Shown here: piece by piece, positions 8,837-17,309 of the stretch
How positions within the stretch are numbered: the stretch's first letter is position 1
How the letters are laid out: every line of letters starts with the position of its first letter
Assembly (NCBI GenBank): GCA_964501335.1
Contig: CAZCTC010000013.1
Span: 1 to 64,000, forward strand
Length of the DNA: 64,000 nt
Direction: 5' to 3'
From: CAZCTC01 sp964501335
GTDB lineage: Bacteria > Chloroflexota > Anaerolineae > B4-G1 > SLSP01
Notes under the pieces: generated by a model
What the model was told of the DNA's origin: nothing
The model's database searches: none
The model's input: only the letters and a program-made list of their open reading frames with translations
Translations under genes and position numbers: made by a program

Positions 8837-9615
8837 CCGGGCTCGCCCTCATCCATGTCGCCCTGCTGGGCGTTCTGATGGCGACCGATTTCAAAAGCCG
8901 GCGCATCCCGCAATTCTGGTCGCTCATCGCCCTGACGGTGGGCGTGGCCACGGCCCTGCTCTCGCCCTATCCTTTGCTCAACCTGGTGATCGGCGGCCTG
9001 CTGGCCGGATTGGGGCTGCATGGCTTCACCGTCGGCTGGTGGGCCGGCGGCGATTGCTTCGCCCTGGCCTATCTGGGGCTCACCTTCGGCGCCGTCGTCG
9101 GCCAGCCGTTGACCCTGGGCGCGATTTTGCTCCTGGCCGGCCTGCTCAGCGGCCGGATTAAATGGAACGACACTGTCCCGATCGGCGCCTGCTGGGGGCT
9201 GAGCGGCTTATTGACCCTGTTGCTGCCGCTGGCCCCGCTCTCCGAATTGACGGCCTTTCGCACCGGCCTGCTCCCCATGCCGCCGGCCGCCTTGACCTCG
9301 CCCGCTCCCACGCCGACGTTCTCGCCTCTCTCGCTGCCCACGCCCGCGCCGCAGCTCCAGATCTGCCGGACGGAAGCCGCCTGGAGTGTGGCGCGGGTTG
9401 GATTGGTTGATCCGGACCGGCGCCGGCTTCAGGCAAAAGCCGCCGCCGCGACCCTGCAGGAGCTGACCGACCGCTGCCCGGAACTGGACTATTTCCCATC
9501 CTGGAGCGCCGCCCTTTCCCGGTATGCCCGGGGCGACACGACCACGCTTCCGCTGATTCAGCAATTCAGCCGTCTGAATGCCCAAACTAATTTAACTGGA
9601 GGAACTGAACCATGA
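8833..9615 (+). CDS. Prepilin peptidase, A24 family (CpaA/TadV-like)
   Basis: The protein has 260 residues, coupled to both neighbours by ATGA overlaps. Residues 1-145 are four to six membrane helices. The first aspartate lies in ATDFKSRRIP (about residue 18) and the second in WWAGGDCFAL (about residue 74), the two catalytic Asp of A24 prepilin peptidases; the usual GxGD reads AGGD here. Residues ~150-260 are a soluble Pro-rich tail not found in minimal TadV proteins, ending in a cysteine-containing helical domain. Its expected role is to cleave leader peptides of the pilin and pseudopilins encoded at 15874-17893. Confidence 0.8.
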   Translation: MTGLALIHVALLGVLMATDFKSRRIPQFWSLIALTVGVATALLSPYPLLNLVIGGLLAGLGLHGFTVGWWAGGDCFALAYLGLTFGAVVGQPLTLGAILLLAGLLSGRIKWNDTVPIGACWGLSGLLTLLLPLAPLSELTAFRTGLLPMPPAALTSPAPTPTFSPLSLPTPAPQLQICRTEAAWSVARVGLVDPDRRRLQAKAAAATLQELTDRCPELDYFPSWSAALSRYARGDTTTLPLIQQFSRLNAQTNLTGGTEP

Positions 9616-10472
9616 AAATCAACCGTCCCCTGCTTTTTGTGGGTATTGCTCTGAGCCTGGGCGCCGTGGCCCTGTTGCTCTTCGCCGGTCAACTGCTCAA
9701 CCCGCCGCCGATGCGCATCCCGGTGGCCGCGGCCGATATCCCGGCCGGCACCGCCCTCGACCGGACTCAATTCCGCCTGGAGGAATGGAGCGGGCTGGAA
9801 GTCCAGACCCAAAACGCCCTCTACGGCACGGCCGATTTCCCGTTGGGCGCCATCACCCTGGTCGATGTGCCGGCCGGCTCGCCCCTCTACAAAGCCTATG
9901 TCGATACCGAACAGAGCGCCGATTTCGTGGTCCGCCTCACCAATCTGGTCAAAGACCAGGGGCTCGTGGTGATGGCGATCCCCGTCAAGCCCGATACCGG
10001 CGGCAACATTCCTGTCAACGGCGATCAGGTCGATCTGGTTTTCTCCATCGGCGCCATCCAGGCCGAATTCGTCCAGAGCCATCCCACCCCCACACCATCC
10101 GCCCCCAGTCTGATCCCGGCCGAAAGCCTGAACGCCGAAGCGGTGACCCAAACCCTGCCCCTGCCGCTCTCGGCGCTGATCCTGGAAAACATTCCGGTCC
10201 TGCGGGTGGAACGGGAAAAATTCACCACGCAGGGCGGCGGTTACGACAGCAGCGCCCCGACCGTGATCGAGGGCGATGCCCAACGGCTCTATGTCGCCGT
10301 GACCCGCGAGCAGGCCGAGGCCCTGGCCTTCCTGCTGCACAACGGCGATATCCTCCTGGCCGTCCATGCGGCCGGCCTCCAGCCTCAGTATCCCGGCGGC
10401 GTTACCTGGCAGGATTTCGAGAGTCGCTTCTTCGACCGCCGCCCCACGCCTCAGGCGCGGGAGGTGCCATGA
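9612..10472 (+). CDS. cpaB: Flp pilus assembly protein CpaB (RcpC-like, SAF domain)
   Basis: The protein has 286 residues, starting at ATG 9612 after GGAGG. There is one N-terminal membrane helix (~8-27), then a SAF domain (IPVAAADIPAGTALDRTQF, ~38-105) and a second beta-rich domain, the architecture of CpaB/RcpC. A Pro/Thr linker near residue 160 interrupts the second domain. In diderm bacteria CpaB works with the secretin; no secretin gene is visible here, so in this organism it probably organises the pilus at the membrane or wall. It overlaps the preceding and following genes by ATGA. Confidence 0.8.
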   Translation: MKINRPLLFVGIALSLGAVALLLFAGQLLNPPPMRIPVAAADIPAGTALDRTQFRLEEWSGLEVQTQNALYGTADFPLGAITLVDVPAGSPLYKAYVDTEQSADFVVRLTNLVKDQGLVVMAIPVKPDTGGNIPVNGDQVDLVFSIGAIQAEFVQSHPTPTPSAPSLIPAESLNAEAVTQTLPLPLSALILENIPVLRVEREKFTTQGGGYDSSAPTVIEGDAQRLYVAVTREQAEALAFLLHNGDILLAVHAAGLQPQYPGGVTWQDFESRFFDRRPTPQAREVP

Positions 10473-11866
10473 AACCTCCGCTGCGCATTGTCGTGGGCTA
10501 TTACAACTATGCCGACCTGCGCGCTTTGGAAGAGGGCGTCACGGCCCACAACCAGCGCGTCGCTGCTGCTGAAGAAGGCAACGGTCGGGAGTTCAAGATC
10601 GTGGAAGCCTCTCAGGATGCCCAAAAAGTCTTCGACGGCGCCGTGAGCCTCGACGCCGACGTGGCCCTGATCTGTCCGGAAATTCGCGGCTACCGCACCA
10701 CGTTGATCCGCGATCTGCTCTACAACGAAAAACGGCCCGTCCCGGTCATCGGCTGGGTCCCGCCGCATACCGACGACGGCCGGGCCATGGAAGCCAACGG
10801 CGCCAAAGGGTTCATCCTGCTGCCGATGGATGAACGCAGCGCCGCCCGTTTCCTGACGCTGGCCGAAGAAGCTGTAGAAAATGCTTTGCGGGAACGGGCC
10901 GAAGGACGCATCCATATCGGCGCGGGCGCGGCGCCGGGAAACCGGCAAAACGCCTGGCAACAGAAGATGATCACCATCTACGTCCCCAAGGGCGGCGGCT
11001 CGACCCGCACCACGCTGGCCACCAATCTGGCCGTGGGACTTTCCCATATCTCCCTGGGCAACCAGCCCACCGCCTTGGTCGATCTGGATATGGCCAAGGG
11101 CGATTGTCACACCCTGCTGGGCTACACCGTCGATACCGAAGTGGCGCTGCGCAAAAACTGGCCGCTTATCGATCGGGGGCTCTTCGATCTGGTGCTCAAT
11201 GTGGCCGCGCAATGGCCGACCCAGGCAGAGAACTCCGTCACCCCGGTGTTGATCCGGCAATTCCTGGCCCACTGGGGCGGCGCCGAATCCCAGCTCGATC
11301 TGCTGCCGGGGCTGACCAATCCCCATCAGGGAGCGGCCCGCGAGTTCACCCATTGGGAGATGCTCTACCGCACCGCCCGCAAACTCCTGCAGGAGATCCG
11401 CCGGATGTATGCCTTCGTCGTCGCCGACATCGGCCAGGATTACAACTTGCCGCTGCACCGTGCCGCCATCGAAGAGGCCGACGAAGTGCTGGTCACGGTG
11501 CCGCCGACCCGCACGGCGCTCGTCGATACGGTCCATGCCCTGCCGCCGCTTAAAGCGACCTTCGGCAATCTCAACAAGTTCAAGCTGGTCATCACGGCCT
11601 ACGATCCCAACTTCGGCATCACCGAAAAAGAGATCGTGGATGCCGTGGGGCTGCCCAAGCTGGCTACTATCCCGCACGACGCCCGCACCGCGCACATGGC
11701 GGTCAACAATGCCATGCCCTTCGTGTTGACCGACCGGGAAGGGCCGCTGGGCGAAGCCATCCGTTCGCTGGTGGAGATCTACCTGCCCTACGTCGGCCAG
11801 GAAAACCATTCCCGCAAGCTCTTCGGGGGATTCAACCTGAAGGGGTTGTTTGTGCGGGAAAACTGA
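10469..11866 (+). CDS. cpaE: CpaE/TadZ-like pilus-localisation ATPase
   Basis: The protein has 465 residues. The start is ATG 10469, overlapping the cpaB stop; the frame runs far upstream but that part is antisense-like shadow. Residues ~5-140 form a receiver-like domain lacking clear phosphorylation residues. Residues ~165-450 are a MinD/ParA fold with P-loop PKGGGSTRTTLA (Arg where Lys is usual), LVDLDMAKGD and VVADIGQDY as later ATPase motifs. An atypical Walker A is common in TadZ/CpaE. It probably marks the pole or site for Tad assembly and interacts with the CpaF ATPase encoded next. Confidence 0.8.
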   Translation: MKPPLRIVVGYYNYADLRALEEGVTAHNQRVAAAEEGNGREFKIVEASQDAQKVFDGAVSLDADVALICPEIRGYRTTLIRDLLYNEKRPVPVIGWVPPHTDDGRAMEANGAKGFILLPMDERSAARFLTLAEEAVENALRERAEGRIHIGAGAAPGNRQNAWQQKMITIYVPKGGGSTRTTLATNLAVGLSHISLGNQPTALVDLDMAKGDCHTLLGYTVDTEVALRKNWPLIDRGLFDLVLNVAAQWPTQAENSVTPVLIRQFLAHWGGAESQLDLLPGLTNPHQGAAREFTHWEMLYRTARKLLQEIRRMYAFVVADIGQDYNLPLHRAAIEEADEVLVTVPPTRTALVDTVHALPPLKATFGNLNKFKLVITAYDPNFGITEKEIVDAVGLPKLATIPHDARTAHMAVNNAMPFVLTDREGPLGEAIRSLVEIYLPYVGQENHSRKLFGGFNLKGLFVREN

Positions 11867-11884
11867 GACCTGCTATGTTAGAGA

Positions 11885-12036
11885 GTTTTAATGCAGAGAC
11901 GCAAAGATGCAGAGACGCAGAGTGGAGAATTGGAAGAAGGAAGAATGGAAGAATCTCTGCGGGCGAGGGGAAACTTCCAGCCTTCCAACTTCCATTCTTC
12001 CACTGTCTATGTTTCCTCTGCGTTAAAGATTTTTCT
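11885..12036. repeat. Inverted interspersed repeat, family A copy 3, with purine tract
   Basis: The left arm (about 11888-11922, TGCAGAGACGCAAAGATG...) is followed by a GGAAGAATGGAAGAA purine tract. A pyrimidine counterpart (CTTCCAACTTCCATTCTTCC, ~11981-12000) and the right arm (CCTCTGCGTTAA) come next. The purine and pyrimidine tracts can themselves pair, so the whole element folds into one long imperfect hairpin. It lies between cpaE and the cpaF ribosome site. Confidence 0.85.
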
Positions 12037-12053
12037 CTTGAAAGGAACATGCC

Positions 12054-13418
12054 ATGACCTATAGCCAAACGCCTTATACGGAACAGCCGTTTCGTTCATA
12101 TGGGGATCACGCGCCGGGGTGGGGGCCGGCCACGAAAGTCGCCGCGCCGGATGCCGCCTTTCAGGCCGTGGTCGATGAGGTGCGGCAGCGCATCCAGCGG
12201 TCGGGGCTGCTGACGGCTTCGGAGCTGGAGAGCGCCGGGCCGGAAGCCGAGGCCAAAGTGCGCGCCCTGGCGATCGAACTGATCGGCCAGTACAACGCGA
12301 CGGCGCCGGGGCGAGGCCAGCCGCTGCTGACGGACGAGCCGGAGCTGACGGCGGCCCGGGTGGTCGATGAGATCCTCGGCTGGGGGCCGTTGGCGGAATA
12401 TATGCGCGACTCCCAGGTCGAGGAGATCCTTTTCAACGACCATCAGACCGGTTTTGTGATTTACGCCGGCGGGCGCAAGGAGCGTCTTCCCCGCGGCTTC
12501 CCGACCCCTGAGGCGGCCCGCTCTTTCTTCAATCGCAAGATCGAAGCCGGCCACGGGTATCCCGTCAACGACAAGAATCCGCATCAAGATGCCCAGCTCC
12601 CCGACGGCTCGCGGCTCTTCGTCGCCGTCCCGCCGGTGGCCGGGACCTCCATCGCCGTGACCATCCGTCGCTTCCGCCCGGTGGCCCGCACGCTCGCCGC
12701 CCTGCTGGAACTGAACGCCATCACGCCGGGGCTCCAGGCCTTTCTTGCCGCCGCCATGCAGGGTTATCTCACCACCGTCATCGCCGGGGGGACCGGCACC
12801 GGCAAGACGACCTTCCTGCAGGCGCTCTCCTCGGCTTTCCCGCCGGAAGATCGGGTGGTCACGATTGAAGATACGCCCGAGCTGCAGCTGGAACATCTGC
12901 TGGATTGGGCGCCGCTGCGGGTGCGCCGGGAGGCCGAAGGGATCACCGAGATCGGCATGGGGGCCCTGGTCCGCGACGCTCTGCGGATGCGCCCGACCCG
13001 CATCATCCTCGGCGAGGCCCGGGGCGCGGAGATGGTCGATATCCTCACGGCCTGCAATACAGGTCACGACGGCACGCTCTTTACTCTGCATGCCAACAGC
13101 GTCCGCGAAGCGGTGGAACGGATGATTACGATGTATCGCATGGGCAAGGACTTGGCGCCCGATGAGGTGCGCAAGGAGATCGTCATGGCCGTGCGGTTGA
13201 TCGTGCATCTCAAACGGACCCGCGACGGGCGGCGCTATGTGGCGGGCGTCGGCGAGATCCGCCGGCTGGAAGGGGCCAATGTTGTCGTCGAGGAGATTTT
13301 CGTCTCGCCGGGGGAAGGCCAGCCGGCGCATTTTACCGGCAACTATCCCGCCTGCCGGAATCATCTGGAGGAACGGGTGGCGGGGTTCAACTTCGCCCGG
13401 GATGTGGCTCAACGCTAG
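12054..13418 (+). CDS. cpaF: Tad secretion ATPase CpaF/TadA
   Basis: The protein has 454 residues. Signature elements of the type II/IV secretion ATPase family are the P-loop GGTGTGKTT (~243-251), the acidic box VVTIEDTPELQL (~270), Walker B RIILGEARG (~316) and the His box HDGTLFTLHANS (~343). The N-terminal ~100 residues are the usual helical CpaF cap; the C-terminus is slightly extended with Cys near residue 436. It powers assembly (and possibly retraction) of the Tad/Flp filament together with TadB/TadC. Start at ATG 12054 after GAAAGGAAC; repeat A copy 3 separates it from cpaE. Confidence 0.9.
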   Translation: MTYSQTPYTEQPFRSYGDHAPGWGPATKVAAPDAAFQAVVDEVRQRIQRSGLLTASELESAGPEAEAKVRALAIELIGQYNATAPGRGQPLLTDEPELTAARVVDEILGWGPLAEYMRDSQVEEILFNDHQTGFVIYAGGRKERLPRGFPTPEAARSFFNRKIEAGHGYPVNDKNPHQDAQLPDGSRLFVAVPPVAGTSIAVTIRRFRPVARTLAALLELNAITPGLQAFLAAAMQGYLTTVIAGGTGTGKTTFLQALSSAFPPEDRVVTIEDTPELQLEHLLDWAPLRVRREAEGITEIGMGALVRDALRMRPTRIILGEARGAEMVDILTACNTGHDGTLFTLHANSVREAVERMITMYRMGKDLAPDEVRKEIVMAVRLIVHLKRTRDGRRYVAGVGEIRRLEGANVVVEEIFVSPGEGQPAHFTGNYPACRNHLEERVAGFNFARDVAQR

Positions 13419-13432
13419 ATGGATTATCTGGA

Positions 13433-13502
13433 GGGCGCCCACGCAGGGGCGCCCCTACACCGGAGGGTCCATTCCCGTAGGGGCGGCCCGATGTGGCCGC
13501 CC
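13433..13502. repeat. Pair of REP-like hairpins facing each other (family C)
   Basis: Unit 1 (13433-13458) is hairpin GGGCGCCC/GGGCGCCC ending CTAC. Unit 2 (13477-13502) is the opposite orientation, beginning GTAG followed by GGGCGGCC/GGCCGCCC arms. The GTAG tetranucleotide beside a GC-rich palindrome, in inward-facing pairs, is the layout of REP/BIME elements mobilised by RAYT (Y1) transposases. Located between cpaF and tadB. Confidence 0.85.
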
Positions 13503-13540
13503 TCGGGGATAAAGAGGGCCAACCGTTGAAGGAGGTAAAG

Positions 13541-14488
13541 ATGGACGCTTATACGATCGGAGTTGCGGCGCTGGGAGGGCTGGGCGTGGCGAGTGTTTTC
13601 TACGCGCTGGCCGTGCCCCGGCGCCGGATTCAACGGGCGCAGGCTGCGACGTTGTTGGAAGGTATCCAGGTACAGCTGGATCGCGCCGGGATGGAGATCG
13701 ATGCGCCGAAATTCCTGCTTCAAGGCGCAGGGCTCGGCCTGGCGCTGGGAGTGGCGGCCGCCGCGGTCGTCGGCACGCCGGTGGTCATTTTGCCCTTTCT
13801 GGCCGGGGGCTACCTGCTCCTCTGGTCCCATCTGGAGGATCAGCGCAACCAAAAGGTCAATCGCTATCATCACGATCTGGCCGGGGCGATGGGGATCATC
13901 GTCAACGCCTGGCGCAACAATCCCTCGCTGGGCACCGCGCTGGAGAGCGTCGCCGGATACGGGCCGGGCGGTGGCGAAGGGCCGGACAAAAGTGTATTGC
14001 CGGGCTCGGTGGCCGCCGATTTCGACGACATCCTCCGGGCGCTGCGAGCCGGAACGCCGCTGCGACAGGCCTTGCAATCCGTCGCCGACCGCCGCCGCAG
14101 TCCGATCTTCGACGGGCTGGCCACGGCGCTGCTGGTTGCGGAAGAACAGGGCTCGCAGGCCGGCCAGATGCTCGAACGGCAGGCCGCGATCACTCGCCGT
14201 CAGGTGGAGATCTTCAATGAAACGCTCAGCCGCCAGCAATCGGCTCGCGGGCAGGTGCGCAACGGCACGCTCGGCCCCTGGGTGATCCTGGGGATGGTCC
14301 GCGGCATCAGTGCGGCCGGCGCCGCCGGAATGGATACCTCTTTCTTCTCCACGCCGGCCGGGATGATCGCGGCGGTTTTGGCGGCTTCGCTGACGGTGGG
14401 GATGTATGCCGGCGCCATGCAGCTGGGCTCGCGCGGGTTGTTGCTGACGCGCGTGGCCACGGAATATGGGCGGGAGAAGGCAGCATGA
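13541..14488 (+). CDS. tadB: Tad inner-membrane platform protein TadB
   Basis: The protein has 315 residues. I start at ATG 13541, directly after a strong GGAGGTAAAG; an upstream in-frame start (13493) lies in the REP pair. Membrane helices are seen at ~4-25, ~62-98 (two) and near the C-terminus (~285-303); the T2SSF-type cytoplasmic helical domain lies between (ALESVAGYG, LRALRAGTPLRQAL). The E-E-Q-GSQAG motif typical of GspF/TadB proteins is present near residue 200. It forms the platform with TadC and couples to CpaF. Confidence 0.8.
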   Translation: MDAYTIGVAALGGLGVASVFYALAVPRRRIQRAQAATLLEGIQVQLDRAGMEIDAPKFLLQGAGLGLALGVAAAAVVGTPVVILPFLAGGYLLLWSHLEDQRNQKVNRYHHDLAGAMGIIVNAWRNNPSLGTALESVAGYGPGGGEGPDKSVLPGSVAADFDDILRALRAGTPLRQALQSVADRRRSPIFDGLATALLVAEEQGSQAGQMLERQAAITRRQVEIFNETLSRQQSARGQVRNGTLGPWVILGMVRGISAAGAAGMDTSFFSTPAGMIAAVLAASLTVGMYAGAMQLGSRGLLLTRVATEYGREKAA

Positions 14489-14817
14489 ATGGAAGTGTGG
14501 AAGGATGGAAGATTGGAAGAGGGGAAGAATGGAAGATGGAAGAGTGGGAAAGAATGGAAGGATTTCCGCGACTGGCCCTCACCATTCCCCCGCCCCCCTG
14601 CCTCTCCCAAAGACGCAGATGGGAGAGGCAGGGGGAGTCGGTCGCGAGCAATTGCTGCAAAGCCCCTTCTCCTCGCGAAGCACCCCATAGAGCCGGCAGT
14701 AATCGGGGAATTAAGCTACTTTCCCTATCGTTCATTGGGGGAAGGAGAAGGGGTTGGGGATGAGGATGAGGGCCACAAGCCGGCCTGATTTTTATTCCGG
14801 CTGACAAGGAGCAACCT
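14489..14817. repeat. Repeat-filled intergenic region (families D and F)
   Basis: 14489-14563 is a purine tract of GGAAGA(T)GGAAG units (family D). 14594-14608 pairs perfectly over 15 bases with 14621-14635 (CCCCCTGCCTCTCCC arm, 12-base loop). A further pyrimidine block near 14661 (CCCCTTCTCCTC) can pair with GAGAAGGGG near 14748. Several short frames cross it, but their products are low-complexity (MEGWKIGR-like) and I do not call them genes. The tadC ribosome site AAGGAGC is at its end. Confidence 0.7.
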
Positions 14818-15732
14818 ATGGGTACTTTCACGTTGGTAATCGCCCTGTTGGGCGGGCTGGGGATTTTTCTGATCGTTTACACGCTGGCGACGCCGCAGCC
14901 CAATCTGCGGCATTATCGCACGGTGGCGCAGGAAGATCGGATGCGCGGCGGGGGGCCGCTGGCGGGTCCGGCTTACGAGATGGCGGCCCGCTGGGGCCGA
15001 CAGGATGACCGGATCGAACGTCAATTGCGGGCCGCGAACTGGTTCTGGGCGCCGGGCGAACCGACTCCTCCTGATCCCCAGGCACCGTTTCATTCCGTAT
15101 TGGGCTATCGGGCGGCCGCCTTTTATACCGCTTTGACCTATGGAGCCCTGGGACTCGCCGGCGGATCGCTCTTTGTGCTGGCCAGCGAGCTATCCCCCTG
15201 GATCGGTCTGGGGATCGCTTTGTTGATGACCGCCCTGGGCTATGTCTCGCCCGGCGGCCGGCTGGAAGCGGCCGTCCGCGAACGCCGGCACCGGATGGTC
15301 ATCGAAATGGCCTTCCGCCTGCCTGAGATGGCCGCCATCGTCTCGACCGGCAAATCGATCACCCAGGCCTGCCGCACGATGATCGAGCGGCCCGGGGGCC
15401 CATTTATCACCGAACTGGCCCGTCTGCTGCGGGTGTACGACACCACCATGTCGATGGCGCTGGCGGTCGAGGCGGTCGTCCAGCACAATCACTTCGCCCC
15501 GCTGACCGAGTTCTTCCGCCAGGTCCTGCTGGTCGAGCAGCAGGGCGGCGCCATCGGTCCCACCTTGCAGGTTCAGGCGGAGGCGGCGCAGAATACGCTG
15601 CAGCGCCGGCTGCTGGAACAGGGGCTGCAAAACGCCGGCATTATGGAACTGCCCGTCGTCGCCGGTTCGATGGTGGTCACGATGATCCTCGTCGGCGGTC
15701 CGGCGGTTTACCTGCTGCTGACCTATTTATAG
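14818..15732 (+). CDS. tadC: Tad inner-membrane platform protein TadC
   Basis: The protein has 304 residues, ATG 14818 after AAGGAGCAACCT. It has an N-terminal membrane helix (~3-24), a cytoplasmic stretch, two helices (~99-140), a T2SSF domain containing AFRLPEMAAIVSTGKSI, and a C-terminal membrane helix (~280-302). The EQQGGAIGP segment near residue 240 corresponds to the conserved EQxGxxxG of the family. It partners TadB as the second half of the platform. Its stop is the first base region of a REP unit, so repeat insertion may have trimmed its end. Confidence 0.8.
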   Translation: MGTFTLVIALLGGLGIFLIVYTLATPQPNLRHYRTVAQEDRMRGGGPLAGPAYEMAARWGRQDDRIERQLRAANWFWAPGEPTPPDPQAPFHSVLGYRAAAFYTALTYGALGLAGGSLFVLASELSPWIGLGIALLMTALGYVSPGGRLEAAVRERRHRMVIEMAFRLPEMAAIVSTGKSITQACRTMIERPGGPFITELARLLRVYDTTMSMALAVEAVVQHNHFAPLTEFFRQVLLVEQQGGAIGPTLQVQAEAAQNTLQRRLLEQGLQNAGIMELPVVAGSMVVTMILVGGPAVYLLLTYL

Positions 15733-15857
15733 GGCGGCCACATCGGGCCGCCCCTACGGGAAGGTGAAGGAATGGAAGGATGGAAGAGTGGAAGATTGGA
15801 AGCCGGGACCAATCACCCCGGCTAAAAATCATTACGTTTCACGTTTTACGTTTCAGA
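15732..15857. repeat. Three repeat families stacked (C, D, E) before the pilin gene
   Basis: 15732-15757 is a REP-like unit (GGGCGGCC/GGCCGCCC, ending CTAC). ~15766-15800 is the purine tract GGAATGGAAGGATGGAAG. ~15833-15856 is family E, tandem ACGTTTCACGTTTTACGTTT. The GGAGG ribosome site of the next gene follows at once. Three unrelated families in ~125 bases suggests this spacer is a permissive landing zone. Confidence 0.85.
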
Positions 15858-15873
15858 ATAGGAGGTTTTTGAA

Positions 15874-16194
15874 ATGGCAAAGGATAAGACCCTGATCGGT
15901 TTTCAGAAACGGGCGGCGGCTTTCTTCCCGCCCCTGCGCCCGTGGATGCCGGCGATTGAAGCGGCGACGGTCCAGATTACGCTGACGGCGCTGAAGGTTC
16001 CCTTTATCCGCCGGCTGACCCAGGCCGCCGCCGATGAACGCGGCCAGAGCGTGGTCACGCAGGAGCTGGTGGCCACGGCGATCGGTGTGGCCCTGACCCT
16101 GCTGGTCCTGGGCGTTATCATCTGGCGCGCCGTCGTCTCCCTGGGCAACAAGACCGCCGCGGATATCGAATCTGCCGGCAACTGGGCTCCATAA
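15874..16194 (+). CDS. Small pilin-like membrane protein (Flp/TadE class)
   Basis: The protein has 106 residues; ATG 15874 after AGGAGGTTTTTGAA. The first ~60 residues are basic and amphipathic; a DERGQS motif (~66-71) then immediately precedes a single hydrophobic helix (~77-100). The same (D)ERGQS-before-helix signature recurs in the next three genes and is typical of TadE/TadG-type prepilins processed by the A24 peptidase. The short extracytoplasmic tail (~10 residues) fits a major Flp-like pilin, but the long N-terminal region is unusual for Flp. Likely the filament subunit; moderate certainty. Confidence 0.6.
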   Translation: MAKDKTLIGFQKRAAAFFPPLRPWMPAIEAATVQITLTALKVPFIRRLTQAAADERGQSVVTQELVATAIGVALTLLVLGVIIWRAVVSLGNKTAADIESAGNWAP

Positions 16195-16195
16195 G

Positions 16196-16618
16196 ATGAA
16201 CCGGGAAAGCCTGAAACGCCTCTGGCGGGATGACCGGGGACAATCCGTCCTCATCCCCGAGATCCTCTCCTATTTCCTGTTCTTCTTTATGGTCACCCTG
16301 GTCATTACGATTGCCATGGTCGGTTTCAGGCAGGCGGGCACGGCTTCCATCGCGCATCTCTCGGCCCGGCGCGCGGGGACTTCGACCCTCGCCGCCGGGC
16401 AATCCCTCGCCCGCCGGCATGGAGCCGTCTGGAATGTACCGGGGGAGACGGCGGCGGTTCAGGCCGATCGGGATCGCCGCTCCGCCCGGGTGGATTGGTC
16501 GTTCAGTTGGGAAAGCGGGACTCCGGCAGGGCGGCTGCTGGGGGCGTTCCGTATTGCGGTTCAGGAGATCGAGCGGATCGAGGCTTTCTATGCGGGTCCG
16601 CCCGACGATTGGGAGTGA
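16196..16618 (+). CDS. TadE-like pseudopilin
   Basis: The protein has 140 residues, beginning one base after the preceding stop. RDDRGQSVLIPE (~12-23) precedes a hydrophobic helix (~25-46); the remainder is extracytoplasmic with mixed charge and no cysteines. Length and layout match TadE-like minor pilins. Coupled expression with the upstream small pilin is expected. The exact cleavage site cannot be fixed by eye. Confidence 0.65.
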   Translation: MNRESLKRLWRDDRGQSVLIPEILSYFLFFFMVTLVITIAMVGFRQAGTASIAHLSARRAGTSTLAAGQSLARRHGAVWNVPGETAAVQADRDRRSARVDWSFSWESGTPAGRLLGAFRIAVQEIERIEAFYAGPPDDWE

Positions 16619-16699
16619 AGCCATGAATGGAAGATTTTGCCACCCCTCATATCCCCCCCGGCCCATATCAGGTAACTTAAAGCAAGGCGCTTGCACGAC

Positions 16700-16834
16700 C
16701 GGGGCTTTCTTGCATCCCGCAGAAGGCTCTTGCCCGGCAACAAACGACGCGCGGGTGGGGGGGAGAGAGTTTTTTTGTTTATGTTTTCGGGCGCATCGGA
16801 ATGCGCCCGAAAACATGGGCTTTTTCTTTCCCCC
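16700..16834. repeat. Long-hairpin interspersed repeat, family B copy 2
   Basis: Core 16-bp perfect stem: 16781-16796 with 16801-16816, loop CGGA. The stem sequence differs from copy 1 (CGGGCGCAT versus CGCGCGCAT) with matching changes on the other arm. Upstream it shares GCCCGGCAACAAACGACGCG with copy 3 (near 32612-32640). It lies in the 16619-16865 gap between two pseudopilin genes. Confidence 0.85.
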
Positions 16835-16865
16835 TTCCTTTGATAACTTTGGAGCAGGCACAAAG

Positions 16866-17309
16866 TTGAAGAAATTCTTACGCGATGAGCGGGGCCAGAA
16901 TGTGGCGGCGACGTTCCCGTTCATTGTGATGGTGATGGTGTTGCTGTTGGGTGTGGCCGCCTTTGTGGTGAAGATCCGGCCGGCGCAGGTATCGGTGGCG
17001 GCGGCGGCGCGGGCCTGCGCCCGTCAGGCGGTGGAAACGCTCAACCAGTCCCGGGGACTGGAGCAATCGCGCCAGGCTGCGCGGGAAGTGCTCACGGCCC
17101 GCCATCTGGATCCGGAACGGGCCGAGATCACCGTCACCCCGCTGGGGCCCTGGGGCCGGGCCGTTGCCGTTGAGTGCCGCATCCGCTATTCGGTCAATGT
17201 GAGCCACGTGCCGTTCCTGGCCCTTTTCTCCGATCGGCCGGAACACGAGCTCACCGCCGTCTACCGGCTTTCCATCGAACCTTATAAATCCCGTTGGGAG
17301 GGACCATGA
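16866..17309 (+). CDS. TadE-like pseudopilin (TTG start)
   Basis: The protein has 147 residues. I take the TTG at 16866, preceded by GGAG, which places LRDERGQN a few residues in, as in sister genes. An in-frame ATG at 16815 lies inside repeat B copy 2 and would add 17 odd residues. The hydrophobic helix spans ~14-36; the rest is extracytoplasmic. No cysteines beyond two in the mature part (CARQA, VECRI). Overlaps the next gene's ATG by 4 bases. Confidence 0.6.
   Translation: MKKFLRDERGQNVAATFPFIVMVMVLLLGVAAFVVKIRPAQVSVAAAARACARQAVETLNQSRGLEQSRQAAREVLTARHLDPERAEITVTPLGPWGRAVAVECRIRYSVNVSHVPFLALFSDRPEHELTAVYRLSIEPYKSRWEGP

Noticed and set aside
10451..13442. Long - strand open frames opposite cpaE and cpaF
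   Set aside because: The + strand frames carry complete, recognisable ATPase motifs; the antisense products do not.
13433..13502. REP pair considered as an intrinsic terminator between cpaF and tadB
   Set aside because: There is no T-run and the same units occur at many gene boundaries in both orientations, so a repeat element is the better reading.
14466..14788. Three overlapping small frames after tadB
   Set aside because: Produced by the purine repeat and the GC-rich palindrome; no ribosome sites, products are repeats of MEGWK-like words.
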